Positions 25,406-34,009 of a stretch of DNA of 64,000 nt are shown in pieces; within the stretch, counting starts at the first letter, position 1; each line of letters begins with the position of its first letter. The DNA lies in NCBI GenBank assembly GCA_031277615.1, contig JAITMC010000003.1, forward strand, positions 33,170 through 97,169, given 5' to 3'. The DNA is from Chryseobacterium sp. GTDB lineage: Bacteria; Bacteroidota; Bacteroidia; Flavobacteriales; Weeksellaceae. The notes beneath the pieces are model-generated. The model searched no databases and had not been told where the DNA came from. It worked only from the letters and a program-made list of their open reading frames with translations. Position numbers and translations under genes: made by a program.

Positions 25406-25570
25406 TCACAGGCCATTGATCATTTCGTACCCTGGATAGCTAGTGCTTCCCGGGTTTGTTGTTAAAAGCAATATTGAATCAGTATGGTGATTCATGAGCT
25501 TTATGATACCGTATACAGCATGCATCGTAGTGGAATTGATATCAGATATCTTTTCCTGCGCATACGGCAT
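25406..25570 (-). pseudogene. Short ORF, possible remnant
   Basis: A 54-residue frame beginning 'MPYAQEKISDINST' and ending 'YEMINGL' then TGA. Past the TGA the same frame reads a plausible 'DHDLSLVHHDPYPIG' before the next stop. The composition looks protein-like, but I recognise no family and see no promoter, so decay of a longer gene is as likely as a real small protein. Confidence 0.25.
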
Positions 25571-25849
25571 CTAAAGAAAAAGGATCATATAAAAATATGG
25601 GAACCGCCTTAATCCGGCTCAGCGGAAACTGAAAATCCGCAGAAAACCTTTTTCATCAATGTGCTTTTAATAATTTTTTTTCAAAGTGTTTAGTAGCTAA
25701 TTTCATGCCAAAGTGAGTTTTATTTGAAAATAAATTTAAACAGGCGCTAAATCTCAGAATTTTAATCTGTGAAATTTGTGAGATCTGTGGGAAACCCTTT
25801 AAAACATTGGTATAAACTGCTTTACCTATAAGAACCAAAAATAAAAAAT

Positions 25850-25882
25850 GCGTTCAGACAAACCAGAGGCCTGCCTGAACGC
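25850..25882 (-). terminator. Terminator of the M28 peptidase operon
   Basis: Minus-strand stem gcgttcag / ctgaacgc with a long interrupted loop, then a T-rich tract; 22 bases after the last peptidase stop. Confidence 0.65.
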
Positions 25883-25903
25883 AAATTATCTGAAACTGTA
25901 TTT

Positions 25904-27262
25904 TTACCAGTTCTTATCAATCATATAAATAAGCTGTGTCATCGCTGCAGCCCCTAAAAGAAGCTCTCTTCTGTTGACTTTTTCAAAAGTATCTTCTTCG
26001 GTATGATGAATATCAAAGTACCTTTGGGAATCCGGCACAAGCTCTGCTGTGGGAATTCCCATCTGCTGAAGCGGTGAAATGTCTGCACCGGAATATACCC
26101 CTTCAAAATTATAGACGCCATAAGGGAAGAATAATCCTGCCCAGCTCTTGATCTGGTTTCTTTTGGTATTGTCCATTTCCAAAGCAATTCCTCTGGGTGC
26201 AAAACCGCCGGCATCAGATTCTATGGCAAAAAGATGTTTTTCGTTTTTCTCTTTTACAATTTTTCCATACTGAAGACCACCTTTTAAGCCGTTTTCTTCG
26301 TTGGCAAAACATACCACCCTGATCGTATGATTGTTTTGAATCCCCAGTTTTTTGAAAGTTCTCAGGACTTCGATACTCTGTACAATTCCGGCACCATCGT
26401 CGTGAGCACCTTCACCAACGTCCCAGGAATCAAGGTGTCCGCCGACAACAATGACGCTGTTATCCTTTTTACCGGTAATTTCACCAATAACGGAGTGGGA
26501 GAGTTTTTCTCCTTTCATTCCGCAGTTGGAATTAAGTTTGGCAGTTACTTTCTGTTTTTTCAATAAAGCTTCCAGTTCATCGGCGGTTGTATTTCCGATA
26601 GCGGTGGCCGGAACTTTGGTGATCTTGTCTTCATAACGCATCGCACCCGTATGAGGCACGTCATCAAATGCAGAAGACAGAGATCGGATAATAGCAAATT
26701 TCCCGCCTTTTTTGGCCGTTAATGAGGCTGCGGTTACCCTGTATTTGGCGGCATCACCATATCCTCTGAAGGTTTCCACGAAAGACTGGCTGAAAGGATA
26801 ATTAAAAAATACGATCTTGTCTTTCACCTGGTCAGCAGAAAGTTTGTCATATTCTTCCATGGATTTTACCATAATAATTTCTCCTGAAACGTCTTTTCCA
26901 TTGGTTCCTTCAGAATTTCCCAGAGAAAGCATTTTCAGGCTTTCCCATTTTCCGTCTGCCGTTCTGATCCTAAGGGATTCTTTACCTCTTTCCCATACGG
27001 GAACCATCACTTCCTGAAGCCATACTTTGTCGGCTCCCGCTTCACGGAGTTTCTGTTCAGCCCATTTTACGGACTTTTCATAGGACGGGGAACCGCTTAA
27101 ACGGTGTCCGATATTTTTAGTTAAATCTCTCAGTTCTTCGTATCCTTTTCCATGATTGAGAATCTCTGTGGAAATCTTGCTGAACTGCAGGGAATCTTCT
27201 TTAGCCTGTCCGTAAACAGCCATTCCAAAAAGGAGTAATGATGTTCCTATTATTTTTTTCAT
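25904..27262 (-). CDS. M28-family metallopeptidase, secreted (paralogue 3 of 3)
   Basis: A 452-residue exported peptidase related to plasma glutamate carboxypeptidase. Signal peptide 'MKKIIGTSLLLFGMAVYG'; PA-like inserted domain in the middle. All M28 di-zinc residues are present: His in 'VVGGHLDSWD', bridging Asp in 'GAHDDGAG', catalytic and ligand Glu in 'ANEENG', Asp in 'IESDAGG' and His in 'DIHHTEED'. It is last in a three-gene operon, one base after the middle paralogue, to which it is very similar in long blocks. Confidence 0.92.
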   Translation of the reverse strand: MKKIIGTSLLLFGMAVYGQAKEDSLQFSKISTEILNHGKGYEELRDLTKNIGHRLSGSPSYEKSVKWAEQKLREAGADKVWLQEVMVPVWERGKESLRIRTADGKWESLKMLSLGNSEGTNGKDVSGEIIMVKSMEEYDKLSADQVKDKIVFFNYPFSQSFVETFRGYGDAAKYRVTAASLTAKKGGKFAIIRSLSSAFDDVPHTGAMRYEDKITKVPATAIGNTTADELEALLKKQKVTAKLNSNCGMKGEKLSHSVIGEITGKKDNSVIVVGGHLDSWDVGEGAHDDGAGIVQSIEVLRTFKKLGIQNNHTIRVVCFANEENGLKGGLQYGKIVKEKNEKHLFAIESDAGGFAPRGIALEMDNTKRNQIKSWAGLFFPYGVYNFEGVYSGADISPLQQMGIPTAELVPDSQRYFDIHHTEEDTFEKVNRRELLLGAAAMTQLIYMIDKNW

Positions 27263-27263
27263 T

Positions 27264-28622
27264 TTACCAGTTTTTGTCGATCATATAAATAAGCTGGGTC
27301 ATCACCGTGGCTCCCAGGAGAAGCTCTCTGCGGTTGACCTTTTCAAAAGTATCTTCTTCTGTATGGTGAATATCGAAATAGCGCTGTGGATCAGGAACCA
27401 GCTCTGCTGTGGGAACACCCGCCTCATGAAGGGGAGCGATATCCGATCCGGAGTATTTACCTTCAAAATTGTAAACGCCATAAGGAAGGAAAAGGGGAAG
27501 CCAGCTTTTGATCTGGTTTCTTTCCTGATCGTTCATTTCCAGAGAAATTCCACGGGGAGAATACCCTCCGGCATCAGATTCTATGGCAAAAAGGTGTTTC
27601 TCATTATGTTCTTTTGCTGTTTTTCCATACTGCTTTCCGCCTTTGGTTCCGTTTTCTTCGTTGGCAAAGCATACAGCCCGTATGGTATGCTTGTTTTGAA
27701 TTCCCAGTTTTTTGAAAGTTCTGAGAACCTCGATACTCTGTACGATTCCTGCTCCATCGTCGTGGGCGCCTTCACCTACGTCCCAGGAATCAAGATGGCC
27801 TCCGACAACAATGACACTGTTGTCTTTTTTACCGGTAATTTCACCAATTACCGAATACGAAAGTTTCTCGCCTTTCATTCCGCAGTTGGAGTTAAGTTGG
27901 GCTACAACTTTCTGTTTTTTCAATAAAGCTTCCAGTTCATCGGCGGTTGTATTTCCGATGGTGAGTGCAGGTAGCTTGGGAAGGTCGTCCTCATAGCGCA
28001 TATTGCCGGTATGCGGAACATCATCAAACGCAGAAGACAGGGACCTTATAATCGCAAATTTTCCGCCTTTCCCGGCCGTCAGAGATGCGGCTGTTCTCCG
28101 GTAAGCTCCTGCTTCGCGGTAGGCTGTGAAAGTCTGTACATAAGCCTGATTGAAAGGGTAGTTAAAAAATACGATTTTTCCCTTCACTTTTTCTGCGGGA
28201 AGCCTGTCATATTCTTCCAGCGATTTTACCATAATAATTTCTCCTGAAACATCTTTTCCATTAGTTCCTTCAGAGTTTCCGAGAGAAAGCATTTTCAGGC
28301 TTTTCCATTTTCCGTCTGCCGTTCTGATCCTAAGGGATTCTTTACCTCTTTCCCATACGGGAACCATCACTTCCTGAAGCCATACTTTGTCGGCTCCCGC
28401 TTCACGAAATTTCTGTTCAGCCCATTTTACGGACTTTTCATAGGACGGGGAACCGCTTAAACGGTGTCCGATATTTTTAGTTAAATCTCTCAGCTCTTCG
28501 TATCCTTTTCCATGATTGAGAATCTCTGTGGAAATTCTGCTGAACTGTAGGGAGTCTTCTTTAGACTGTCCGTAAACAGCCATGATGGGAAGCAGTAATG
28601 ATAAACCGATGATTTTTTTCAT
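27264..28622 (-). CDS. M28-family metallopeptidase, secreted (paralogue 2 of 3)
   Basis: A 452-residue close copy of the downstream paralogue with every M28 metal ligand and the catalytic Glu intact ('GGHLDSWD', 'GAHDDGAG', 'ANEENGTKGG', 'ESDAGG', 'HHTEED'). Residues about 20-130 and 225-300 are almost identical to paralogue 3, while about 135-200 differ strongly. The signal peptide resembles that of paralogue 3. It lies 2 bases after the first operon gene. Different specificity in the variable block is a reasonable inference. Confidence 0.92.
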   Translation of the reverse strand: MKKIIGLSLLLPIMAVYGQSKEDSLQFSRISTEILNHGKGYEELRDLTKNIGHRLSGSPSYEKSVKWAEQKFREAGADKVWLQEVMVPVWERGKESLRIRTADGKWKSLKMLSLGNSEGTNGKDVSGEIIMVKSLEEYDRLPAEKVKGKIVFFNYPFNQAYVQTFTAYREAGAYRRTAASLTAGKGGKFAIIRSLSSAFDDVPHTGNMRYEDDLPKLPALTIGNTTADELEALLKKQKVVAQLNSNCGMKGEKLSYSVIGEITGKKDNSVIVVGGHLDSWDVGEGAHDDGAGIVQSIEVLRTFKKLGIQNKHTIRAVCFANEENGTKGGKQYGKTAKEHNEKHLFAIESDAGGYSPRGISLEMNDQERNQIKSWLPLFLPYGVYNFEGKYSGSDIAPLHEAGVPTAELVPDPQRYFDIHHTEEDTFEKVNRRELLLGATVMTQLIYMIDKNW

Positions 28623-28624
28623 TT

Positions 28625-30028
28625 TTACCAGTTTTTATCGATCATAAAAATCAGCTGTGTCATTGCAGTAGCTCCCAAAAGAAGCTCTCTTTTGTTTACC
28701 TTGTCAAAAGTATCGTCTACGGAATGATGGTAATCAAAATACCTTTGAGTGTCTACAACAAGTTCTGCCAGAGGGATATCCAGTTTCTTTAAAGGAGAGA
28801 TGTCCTGTATGGCATACGTTTGGTCGAAGTCATAAATTCCGTAGGGAAGAAAATAATTTTTCCATTCAAAGATCTGTCTTCTTCTTTGGGGAGGCATATC
28901 CAGTGAAAACCCTCTCGGTGAATAGCCTCCGGAATCAGTTCCCAAAGCGAAAATATGCTTTTCCTCCTTCTTTTTTACATAAGAAGCATACATATCTCTT
29001 CCCTGGCCGCCATTTTCACTGTTGGCATACAAAACCACTCTTATTGTGTGATTGTTGGCGATGTCCAAAGCTTTTAACGTTCTCAGTACCTCAATACACT
29101 GTACCACGCCGGAACCATCATCATGGGCTCCTTCCGCAAAGTCCCAGGAATCGAGCTGGGCTCCGAGAACAATCACTTTGGAATCCTTTTTTCCTGGAAT
29201 TTCCGCAATAATATTCTGATTAACCGCTTCACCTTTTGACTCGGCAGTCATATTCAGTTTGGCGGTGACTTTCTGCTTTTTTAACAGTTTTTCCAGCTCA
29301 TCTGCAGATTTTACGCCGATTGTTACCGCGGGAATCCTTGTTTTGTCATCCGGTTCATAATAGATCATTTTGGCGTGTGGAGTATCGTCAGAGGCTGTGG
29401 TGAGTGATCTGATGATCAGTCCTTTGGCTCCTCTTTTTCCGATGACAGACGCCGAAAGCAGCTTTGATTTTGCAGTGATCAGATAAGAATCCACCGTGTT
29501 GATCACTTTGGGATCAATAGGATAATTAACGAAGATGATTTTGTCTTTCAGCTGAATGGAGGTCAGGTTATTGAGTTCCGCAACATCGTTCACCAGAATG
29601 ATTTCTGCCGTTAAATCTTTTCCTCCGGTTCCTTCCGAGTTTCCGAAAGAAAGCATTCTGATGTTTTTCCATTCCCCATTACCGGCTTTTATCTGTAAGG
29701 ATTCTCTTCCTCTGATCCATACGGGGACTTTTACGTCCTGTTTCCATACGTTCTCAGCGCCCGCTTCCTTCAGTTTTCTTTCTGCCCATTCCGTAGCTTT
29801 TGTATATCCGGGTGTAGCACTGAAACGGGGTCCGATGCCTTTCGTCAGTTCTGCAAGATTTTCATAAGCGGTACCGTTGATCATGATCTCATCTGAAATC
29901 TTTTTAAATTCGTCGTGATAATTGAATTTTGCAGTAGTCGTTTTTTTAACCGTTTTTTTATGTGGTTTTTGTTGAGAAAATAAAAATCCACTCAAAAAGA
30001 GTGGAAGTATAATGAAGATTTTTTTCAT
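28625..30028 (-). CDS. M28-like protein, probably catalytically impaired (paralogue 1 of 3)
   Basis: A 467-residue member, first in the operon and the most diverged. It has a signal peptide and a basic linker ('KKTVKKTTTAKF'). Two catalytic positions differ: the zinc His of 'GGHLDS' is Gln in 'GAQLDS', and the general-base Glu of 'NEENG' is Ser in 'NSENG'. The bridging Asp ('GAHDDGSG'), the Asp in 'GTDSGG' and His in 'DYHHSVDD' remain. By family knowledge such changes should abolish or strongly reduce peptidase activity, so a binding or regulatory role is possible. Confidence 0.85.
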   Translation of the reverse strand: MKKIFIILPLFLSGFLFSQQKPHKKTVKKTTTAKFNYHDEFKKISDEIMINGTAYENLAELTKGIGPRFSATPGYTKATEWAERKLKEAGAENVWKQDVKVPVWIRGRESLQIKAGNGEWKNIRMLSFGNSEGTGGKDLTAEIILVNDVAELNNLTSIQLKDKIIFVNYPIDPKVINTVDSYLITAKSKLLSASVIGKRGAKGLIIRSLTTASDDTPHAKMIYYEPDDKTRIPAVTIGVKSADELEKLLKKQKVTAKLNMTAESKGEAVNQNIIAEIPGKKDSKVIVLGAQLDSWDFAEGAHDDGSGVVQCIEVLRTLKALDIANNHTIRVVLYANSENGGQGRDMYASYVKKKEEKHIFALGTDSGGYSPRGFSLDMPPQRRRQIFEWKNYFLPYGIYDFDQTYAIQDISPLKKLDIPLAELVVDTQRYFDYHHSVDDTFDKVNKRELLLGATAMTQLIFMIDKNW

Positions 30029-30083
30029 TTTTTATTTACCTTTCTTTTTCCGATGCTAAAAGTAGGGAAAAAATAGGAATTTA

Positions 30084-31328
30084 TTAAGGTTTCATATCAT
30101 ACATTAGCAGCGCTGTAATCAATTTTGGCTCAATGAATGTACATTTTGGAGGCATACTGAGTTTCAGGTCTGAAATTTTAATCATATCATTGAAACTTAC
30201 AGGATAAATCCCGAATCCCACTTTGCCTTCGCCGCTTTCTACTTTTTCTTTTAAAATATTGATTCCCTCAATGTTGGAAGTTCCTTTTATATAGGTGATC
30301 TTGTCTGAGCTGTCCGGATCTTCTATTTTCAGGATGTTTTTGAAGATATATTTATCCAGCAGATGGTGGTCCAGATTGTCAAGGGACATTTCTTTTGACC
30401 GCAGGTCGTGTTTTACATGAAGGGAGTAGAATTTACCATCCAGGTACATCGAAATATGGAATTTCTGTGAAGGGAAATAAGACGTTTCTCCTTTCTCATG
30501 AATCAGGAAATACTGTTCCAGCGCTTTCAGGAATTCTTCATTAGAAAGCCCGTTCAGGTCTGAAAGAATTCTGTTGTAATCATGAATTTTGATGGATTGG
30601 TTGGAAACAATAAAGCTGTATACGAAATTATATGCCTCGGTTCCGTTGTGCTTTTTGTTCTTTTCCTTATGATGTCTGGCATTCAGAGCGGTAGAGCCAA
30701 TCCTGTGGTGGCCGTCCGCAATATAGAATGAATCGATCTGATCAATCACTTCTTTGAACTGCTGAAGTTTCAGACGGTTATCTATTCTCCATATCTTATG
30801 TCTGATCCCAATGGAATCCACATGATTAAAGATAGGAACGTTCTTCTCCTCATGATTCATCAGGAGCTCGATCTTGGAGTTGGAAGGGTAGGTAAGCAAT
30901 ACAGGTTCTGCCTGCAGGTTTACTTTTTCCAGGTAATGGGCTAATTTTTCTTTTTTCTGGGGAATGGTACTTTCATGTCTTTTGATCTTTCCGTTCCAGA
31001 AATCTTCTATGCTGGCCAATCCCAGCAGGCCTCTGAAGATTTGCTTATTGGGATAGATCTGCTCATAAAGGTAATAGGCAGAACTGTCCTGGACCAGTTT
31101 TTTATCATCCAGAAGTTCTTCAAAGGTAGAACGGATCTTTCGTAAGTTCCGGTCGATATCTTTAGATTTACTTACAACATAAGGTTTTATCATATTGATG
31201 TAAGTATTTTCTACTTGAGCTTTCTCTGCAATTTCCTCCTGGCTGAAATTATCCAGAGGGTGGGTAGGGAAAGTGCTCTCAAAGTCTTTATGAGGTCTTA
31301 TTCCGCGGAAAGGTTTGAAAACAGGCAT
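30084..31328 (-). CDS. DUF1015 protein of the serine-synthesis operon
   Basis: A 414-residue cytoplasmic protein with the DUF1015 signature 'IADGHHRIGSTAL' (about residue 205), an early 'FKPFRGIRP' and a C-terminal 'KVGFGIYPVSF'. It starts 2 bases after the serA stop and follows serC, an arrangement I recall from many Bacteroidetes. No phosphoserine phosphatase gene is visible here, and DUF1015 has been discussed as serving serine synthesis. A direct role in the phosphatase step is a hypothesis, not shown. Confidence 0.85.
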   Translation of the reverse strand: MPVFKPFRGIRPHKDFESTFPTHPLDNFSQEEIAEKAQVENTYINMIKPYVVSKSKDIDRNLRKIRSTFEELLDDKKLVQDSSAYYLYEQIYPNKQIFRGLLGLASIEDFWNGKIKRHESTIPQKKEKLAHYLEKVNLQAEPVLLTYPSNSKIELLMNHEEKNVPIFNHVDSIGIRHKIWRIDNRLKLQQFKEVIDQIDSFYIADGHHRIGSTALNARHHKEKNKKHNGTEAYNFVYSFIVSNQSIKIHDYNRILSDLNGLSNEEFLKALEQYFLIHEKGETSYFPSQKFHISMYLDGKFYSLHVKHDLRSKEMSLDNLDHHLLDKYIFKNILKIEDPDSSDKITYIKGTSNIEGINILKEKVESGEGKVGFGIYPVSFNDMIKISDLKLSMPPKCTFIEPKLITALLMYDMKP

Positions 31329-31330
31329 AT

Positions 31331-32296
31331 TTATCTTATAGTTTCTTTTTGTAGCTTAATAATTTGTTCTGCAAGTTCTGCACCGATTTTTTCCTGTGCA
31401 TCCACGGTATTTCCGCCTACATGAGGGGAAAGGGATAATGCAGGATTCATCAGTAGGGGAAGTTCCGGGCTCGGTTCGTTTTCAAAAACATCCAGAGCAG
31501 CTCCGGCTACTTTTCCTGATTCGATGAAATCAATCAGTGTTACTTCATTGATCACTCCGCCTCTTGCAGTGTTGACAATGTAGACTCCGTCTTTCATTTT
31601 TTCAAACTGGGGCGTGTCTATAATGTATTCGTTCGTCTTTGGAGTATTGATGCTGATGAAATCGGTATCCTTAAGGAAAGCATCCATATCGTTGGTGGAA
31701 GTGATTTCAAAATTCAGAGTCTGTCCGTCGAAAAAGTCCAGGGTAAGCACTTTTGTTTTGGGATTTCTGGTCAGCACTTTAATGTTCATTCCCAGTGCTA
31801 TCCCCATTTTCACAACTTCTTTCCCTATACTTCCGAAACCGATTACTCCCAGTGTTTTTCCGGAAAGTTCATACGCATTGCTGAATGACTTTTTCATGGC
31901 GTTGAAGTGGGTTTCCCCTTCCAGAGGCATCAGCCTATTGGATTCGTGAAGGAATCTTGCCAGGGCAAAAAAGTGTCCGAAAACAAGTTCTGCTACCGAT
32001 TTTGAAGAGGCTGTCGGGGTATTGATGACTTTGATGCCTTTGCTTTTGGCATATTCTACATCAATATTATCCATTCCGATACCGCCTCGTCCGATAATCT
32101 GAAGCCCCGGGCAGGCATCAATGAGTTCCTGTCTTACTTTCGTTGCGCTTCTCACTAAAAGAACGTCCACATTATTTTCATTGATGAAATTAATAACGTG
32201 ATCCTGGGCAACCCGGTTGGGCAGAACTTCTATTCCTGCTTCTCTGAGTGCCAGTTCTCCTGTTTTTGAGATTCCGTCGTTTGCTAAAACTTTCAT
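31331..32296 (-). CDS. serA: D-3-phosphoglycerate dehydrogenase
   Basis: A 321-residue D-2-hydroxyacid dehydrogenase, the short form without a C-terminal ACT domain. The NAD-binding fold shows 'TLGVIGFGSIGKEVVKMG'. Catalytic elements include the Arg in 'VLLVRSATKV' and 'NTARGGVINE', and the His in 'LSPHVGGNT'. Context (serC just upstream, DUF1015 2 bases downstream) supports oxidation of 3-phosphoglycerate, the first step of serine synthesis. Lack of an ACT domain suggests feedback by serine does not act through the usual site. Confidence 0.92.
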   Translation of the reverse strand: MKVLANDGISKTGELALREAGIEVLPNRVAQDHVINFINENNVDVLLVRSATKVRQELIDACPGLQIIGRGGIGMDNIDVEYAKSKGIKVINTPTASSKSVAELVFGHFFALARFLHESNRLMPLEGETHFNAMKKSFSNAYELSGKTLGVIGFGSIGKEVVKMGIALGMNIKVLTRNPKTKVLTLDFFDGQTLNFEITSTNDMDAFLKDTDFISINTPKTNEYIIDTPQFEKMKDGVYIVNTARGGVINEVTLIDFIESGKVAGAALDVFENEPSPELPLLMNPALSLSPHVGGNTVDAQEKIGAELAEQIIKLQKETIR

Positions 32297-32421
32297 GTGT
32301 TATTGGATTTAAAGATTGAAAAATCTAATGGTTTAAAATATTTAAATCGGGCCGCAAATTAATAAAATTAAATGAACTGCCTTAGATCTTTCAATCTTTG
32401 AATTTTTTTATACTTAAAAAA

Positions 32422-33486
32422 TTATCTGATCGATTTCATTACATCCACCAATACCTGAACGCTTTCAATAGGTAAAGCATTGTAAAGGCTGGCTCTGTAG
32501 CCTCCCAGACTACGGTGTCCGTTCAGTCCGCTGATTCCGGCTGCTTTCCACGCGTTATCAAATTCTTCTTTTTTGCTGTCGTCCGTCAGTCTGAAAGAAA
32601 CATTCATCAGGGAACGGTCTTCTTTTACACAGAATGTTTCAAACAGCGGATTGCTGTCGATTTCATCGTATAAAAGTTTGGCTTTGGCTTCATTTCTCTG
32701 CTCTGCAGCTGCAATTCCTCCGTTTCTTTCAAGATACTGAAGGGTAAGCAGAGAGGCATAAACCGGGAATACCGGTGGAGTGTTGTACATGGATTCCTTG
32801 GCAATATGCTGAGAATAATCCAGCATGGAAAGCATATTTTCTCTTCCTGTTTTTCCCAGGATATCTTTTTTGATGACCACAAGTGTTACTCCCGCAGGTC
32901 CCATATTTTTCTGGGCACCGGCATAGATCAGGTCGAATTTTGAAAAATCAAGCTGTCTTGAGAAAATATCAGAACTCATATCACATACCATCAGTGTGTC
33001 CACTTCAGGGAAAGATTTCATCTGGGTTCCGTAGATGGTATTATTGGAGGTACAATGGAAATAATCATATTCTGAACCTACTTTATAATCTTTCGGAATG
33101 TAGGAGTAATTTTCTTCTTTGGAAGAACCTACCACGTCTACCGTTCCTAGTTTTTTAGCTTCTTTAATGGCACCTGCCGCCCAGGTTCCTGTGTCCAGAT
33201 AGGCTGCTTTACCATCTGTTTTCAGCAGGTTATAAGGAACCATTGCAAACTGCATGCTGGCCCCGGCTCCTAAGTAAAGAACTTCATAATCATCACCCAG
33301 GTTCATCAGTCTTTTTACAATAGCACGGGCTTCATCCATTACCGCTACAAAATCTTTGCTTCTGTGGGAAATTTCCAGGATAGAAAGTCCTATTCCGTTA
33401 AAATCCAGAATGGCCTGTGCCGATTTTTCAAATACTTCCTGAGGTAAAATACATGGTCCTGCGCTGAAATTATGCTTTTTGCTCAT
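32422..33486 (-). CDS. serC: Phosphoserine aminotransferase
   Basis: A 354-residue PLP aminotransferase making 3-phosphoserine from phosphohydroxypyruvate and glutamate. It opens 'KKHNFSAGPCILPQEVFE', has 'SILEISHRSKDF', 'YLGAGASMQFAMVP', the PLP lysine in 'YAGAQKNMGPAGVT' and a C-terminal 'GLNGHRSLGGYRASLYNA'. I start at the ATG at 33486, which overlaps the TGA of a 14-codon upstream ORF by four bases; an upstream TTG would add seven unlikely residues. First enzyme gene of the serC-serA-DUF1015 unit. Confidence 0.95.
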   Translation of the reverse strand: MSKKHNFSAGPCILPQEVFEKSAQAILDFNGIGLSILEISHRSKDFVAVMDEARAIVKRLMNLGDDYEVLYLGAGASMQFAMVPYNLLKTDGKAAYLDTGTWAAGAIKEAKKLGTVDVVGSSKEENYSYIPKDYKVGSEYDYFHCTSNNTIYGTQMKSFPEVDTLMVCDMSSDIFSRQLDFSKFDLIYAGAQKNMGPAGVTLVVIKKDILGKTGRENMLSMLDYSQHIAKESMYNTPPVFPVYASLLTLQYLERNGGIAAAEQRNEAKAKLLYDEIDSNPLFETFCVKEDRSLMNVSFRLTDDSKKEEFDNAWKAAGISGLNGHRSLGGYRASLYNALPIESVQVLVDVMKSIR

Positions 33487-33527
33487 AGTGTTGTTTTTTG
33501 GTTGCAAGAACAGACTTGCGGTTTCAT
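33483..33527 (-). CDS. 14-codon upstream ORF overlapping serC, Cys-Ser-Cys motif
   Basis: ATG at 33527 opens the frame MKPQVCSCNQKTTL, whose TGA overlaps the serC ATG (ATGA). Translation of this leader would be coupled to serC. Two Cys codons around a Ser codon are notable ahead of serine synthesis, since serine is the precursor of cysteine; ribosome slowing there could sense shortage. It is very short, so chance cannot be excluded. Confidence 0.4.
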   Translation of the reverse strand: MKPQVCSCNQKTTL

Positions 33528-33563
33528 TGTTAAAATTTTACTAGATTTATTAGTTTTTATAGT

Positions 33564-33593
33564 AAAAAAAACCGTCTCATGGCCATGAGACGG
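33564..33593 (-). terminator. Terminator between the ferredoxin gene and serC
   Basis: Perfect 22-base palindrome (33572-33593) with a minus-strand T-run, immediately after the ferredoxin stop. It separates ferredoxin from the serC transcript. Confidence 0.8.
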
Positions 33594-33599
33594 CGTTTT

Positions 33600-33950
33600 T
33601 TATTCACCGTGTAAAAATGCTTTTTTATTAAGCAGGGCTTCTTCTGATTCTACATGGTCCTCATCCGGAACACAGCAGTCTACAGGGCATACCGCAGCAC
33701 ACTGAGGTTCTTCATGGAATCCTTTACATTCCGTACACTTATCGGTTACAATAAAATAAACGTCATCACTTACAGGTTCCTGTGGTGCATTAGCATCTAC
33801 AGTAAGTCCGGAAGGCAGGGTTACAGTTCCTTGAAGAGTAGTACCTTCAGAAGCTTTCCAGTCTACGGCTCCTTCATATATTGCATTATTCGGGCATTCC
33901 GGTTCGCAGGCCCCACAGTTAATGCATTCATCAGTTATTTTAATAGCCAT
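33600..33950 (-). CDS. 4Fe-4S dicluster ferredoxin
   Basis: A 116-residue electron carrier. The first cluster motif is 'CINCGACEPECP' near the N-terminus. The second, near residue 75, is 'CTECKGFHEEPQCAAVCP' with a longer spacing between second and third Cys, as in bacterial 2[4Fe-4S] Allochromatium-type ferredoxins. An insert of about 35 residues lies between them. It is divergent from the acyl-CoA reductase gene and has a TAATTTTG -7 element on the minus strand at 33974-33981. Confidence 0.92.
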   Translation of the reverse strand: MAIKITDECINCGACEPECPNNAIYEGAVDWKASEGTTLQGTVTLPSGLTVDANAPQEPVSDDVYFIVTDKCTECKGFHEEPQCAAVCPVDCCVPDEDHVESEEALLNKKAFLHGE

Positions 33951-33963
33951 CGCTAATTTTTTT

Positions 33964-33981
33964 TAAATTTGCACAAAATTA
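33964..33981. promoter_or_regulatory. Overlapping divergent -7 elements (ferredoxin / acyl-CoA reductase)
   Basis: Plus-strand TAAATTTG at 33964-33971 points to the reductase gene and minus-strand TAATTTTG at 33974-33981 points to the ferredoxin gene. The predicted start sites cross by about ten bases, so both promoters could not be occupied together. No TTG at -33 is clear for either. Confidence 0.4.
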
Positions 33982-34009
33982 CAAAATATTCCCCAATTGT
34001 AAAGTAATT

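Larger units (their letters stand above)
25286..25903. other. Gap with a possible gene remnant
   Basis: About 620 bases without a firm gene. It contains a 54-codon minus-strand ORF (25406-25570), a weak copy of repeat B near 25764-25810 and the terminator of the M28 operon at 25850-25882. Confidence 0.5.

Noticed and set aside
33541-33599. Riboswitch ahead of serC
   Set aside because: The only strong structure is the palindromic ferredoxin terminator; the remaining leader is too short and unstructured.
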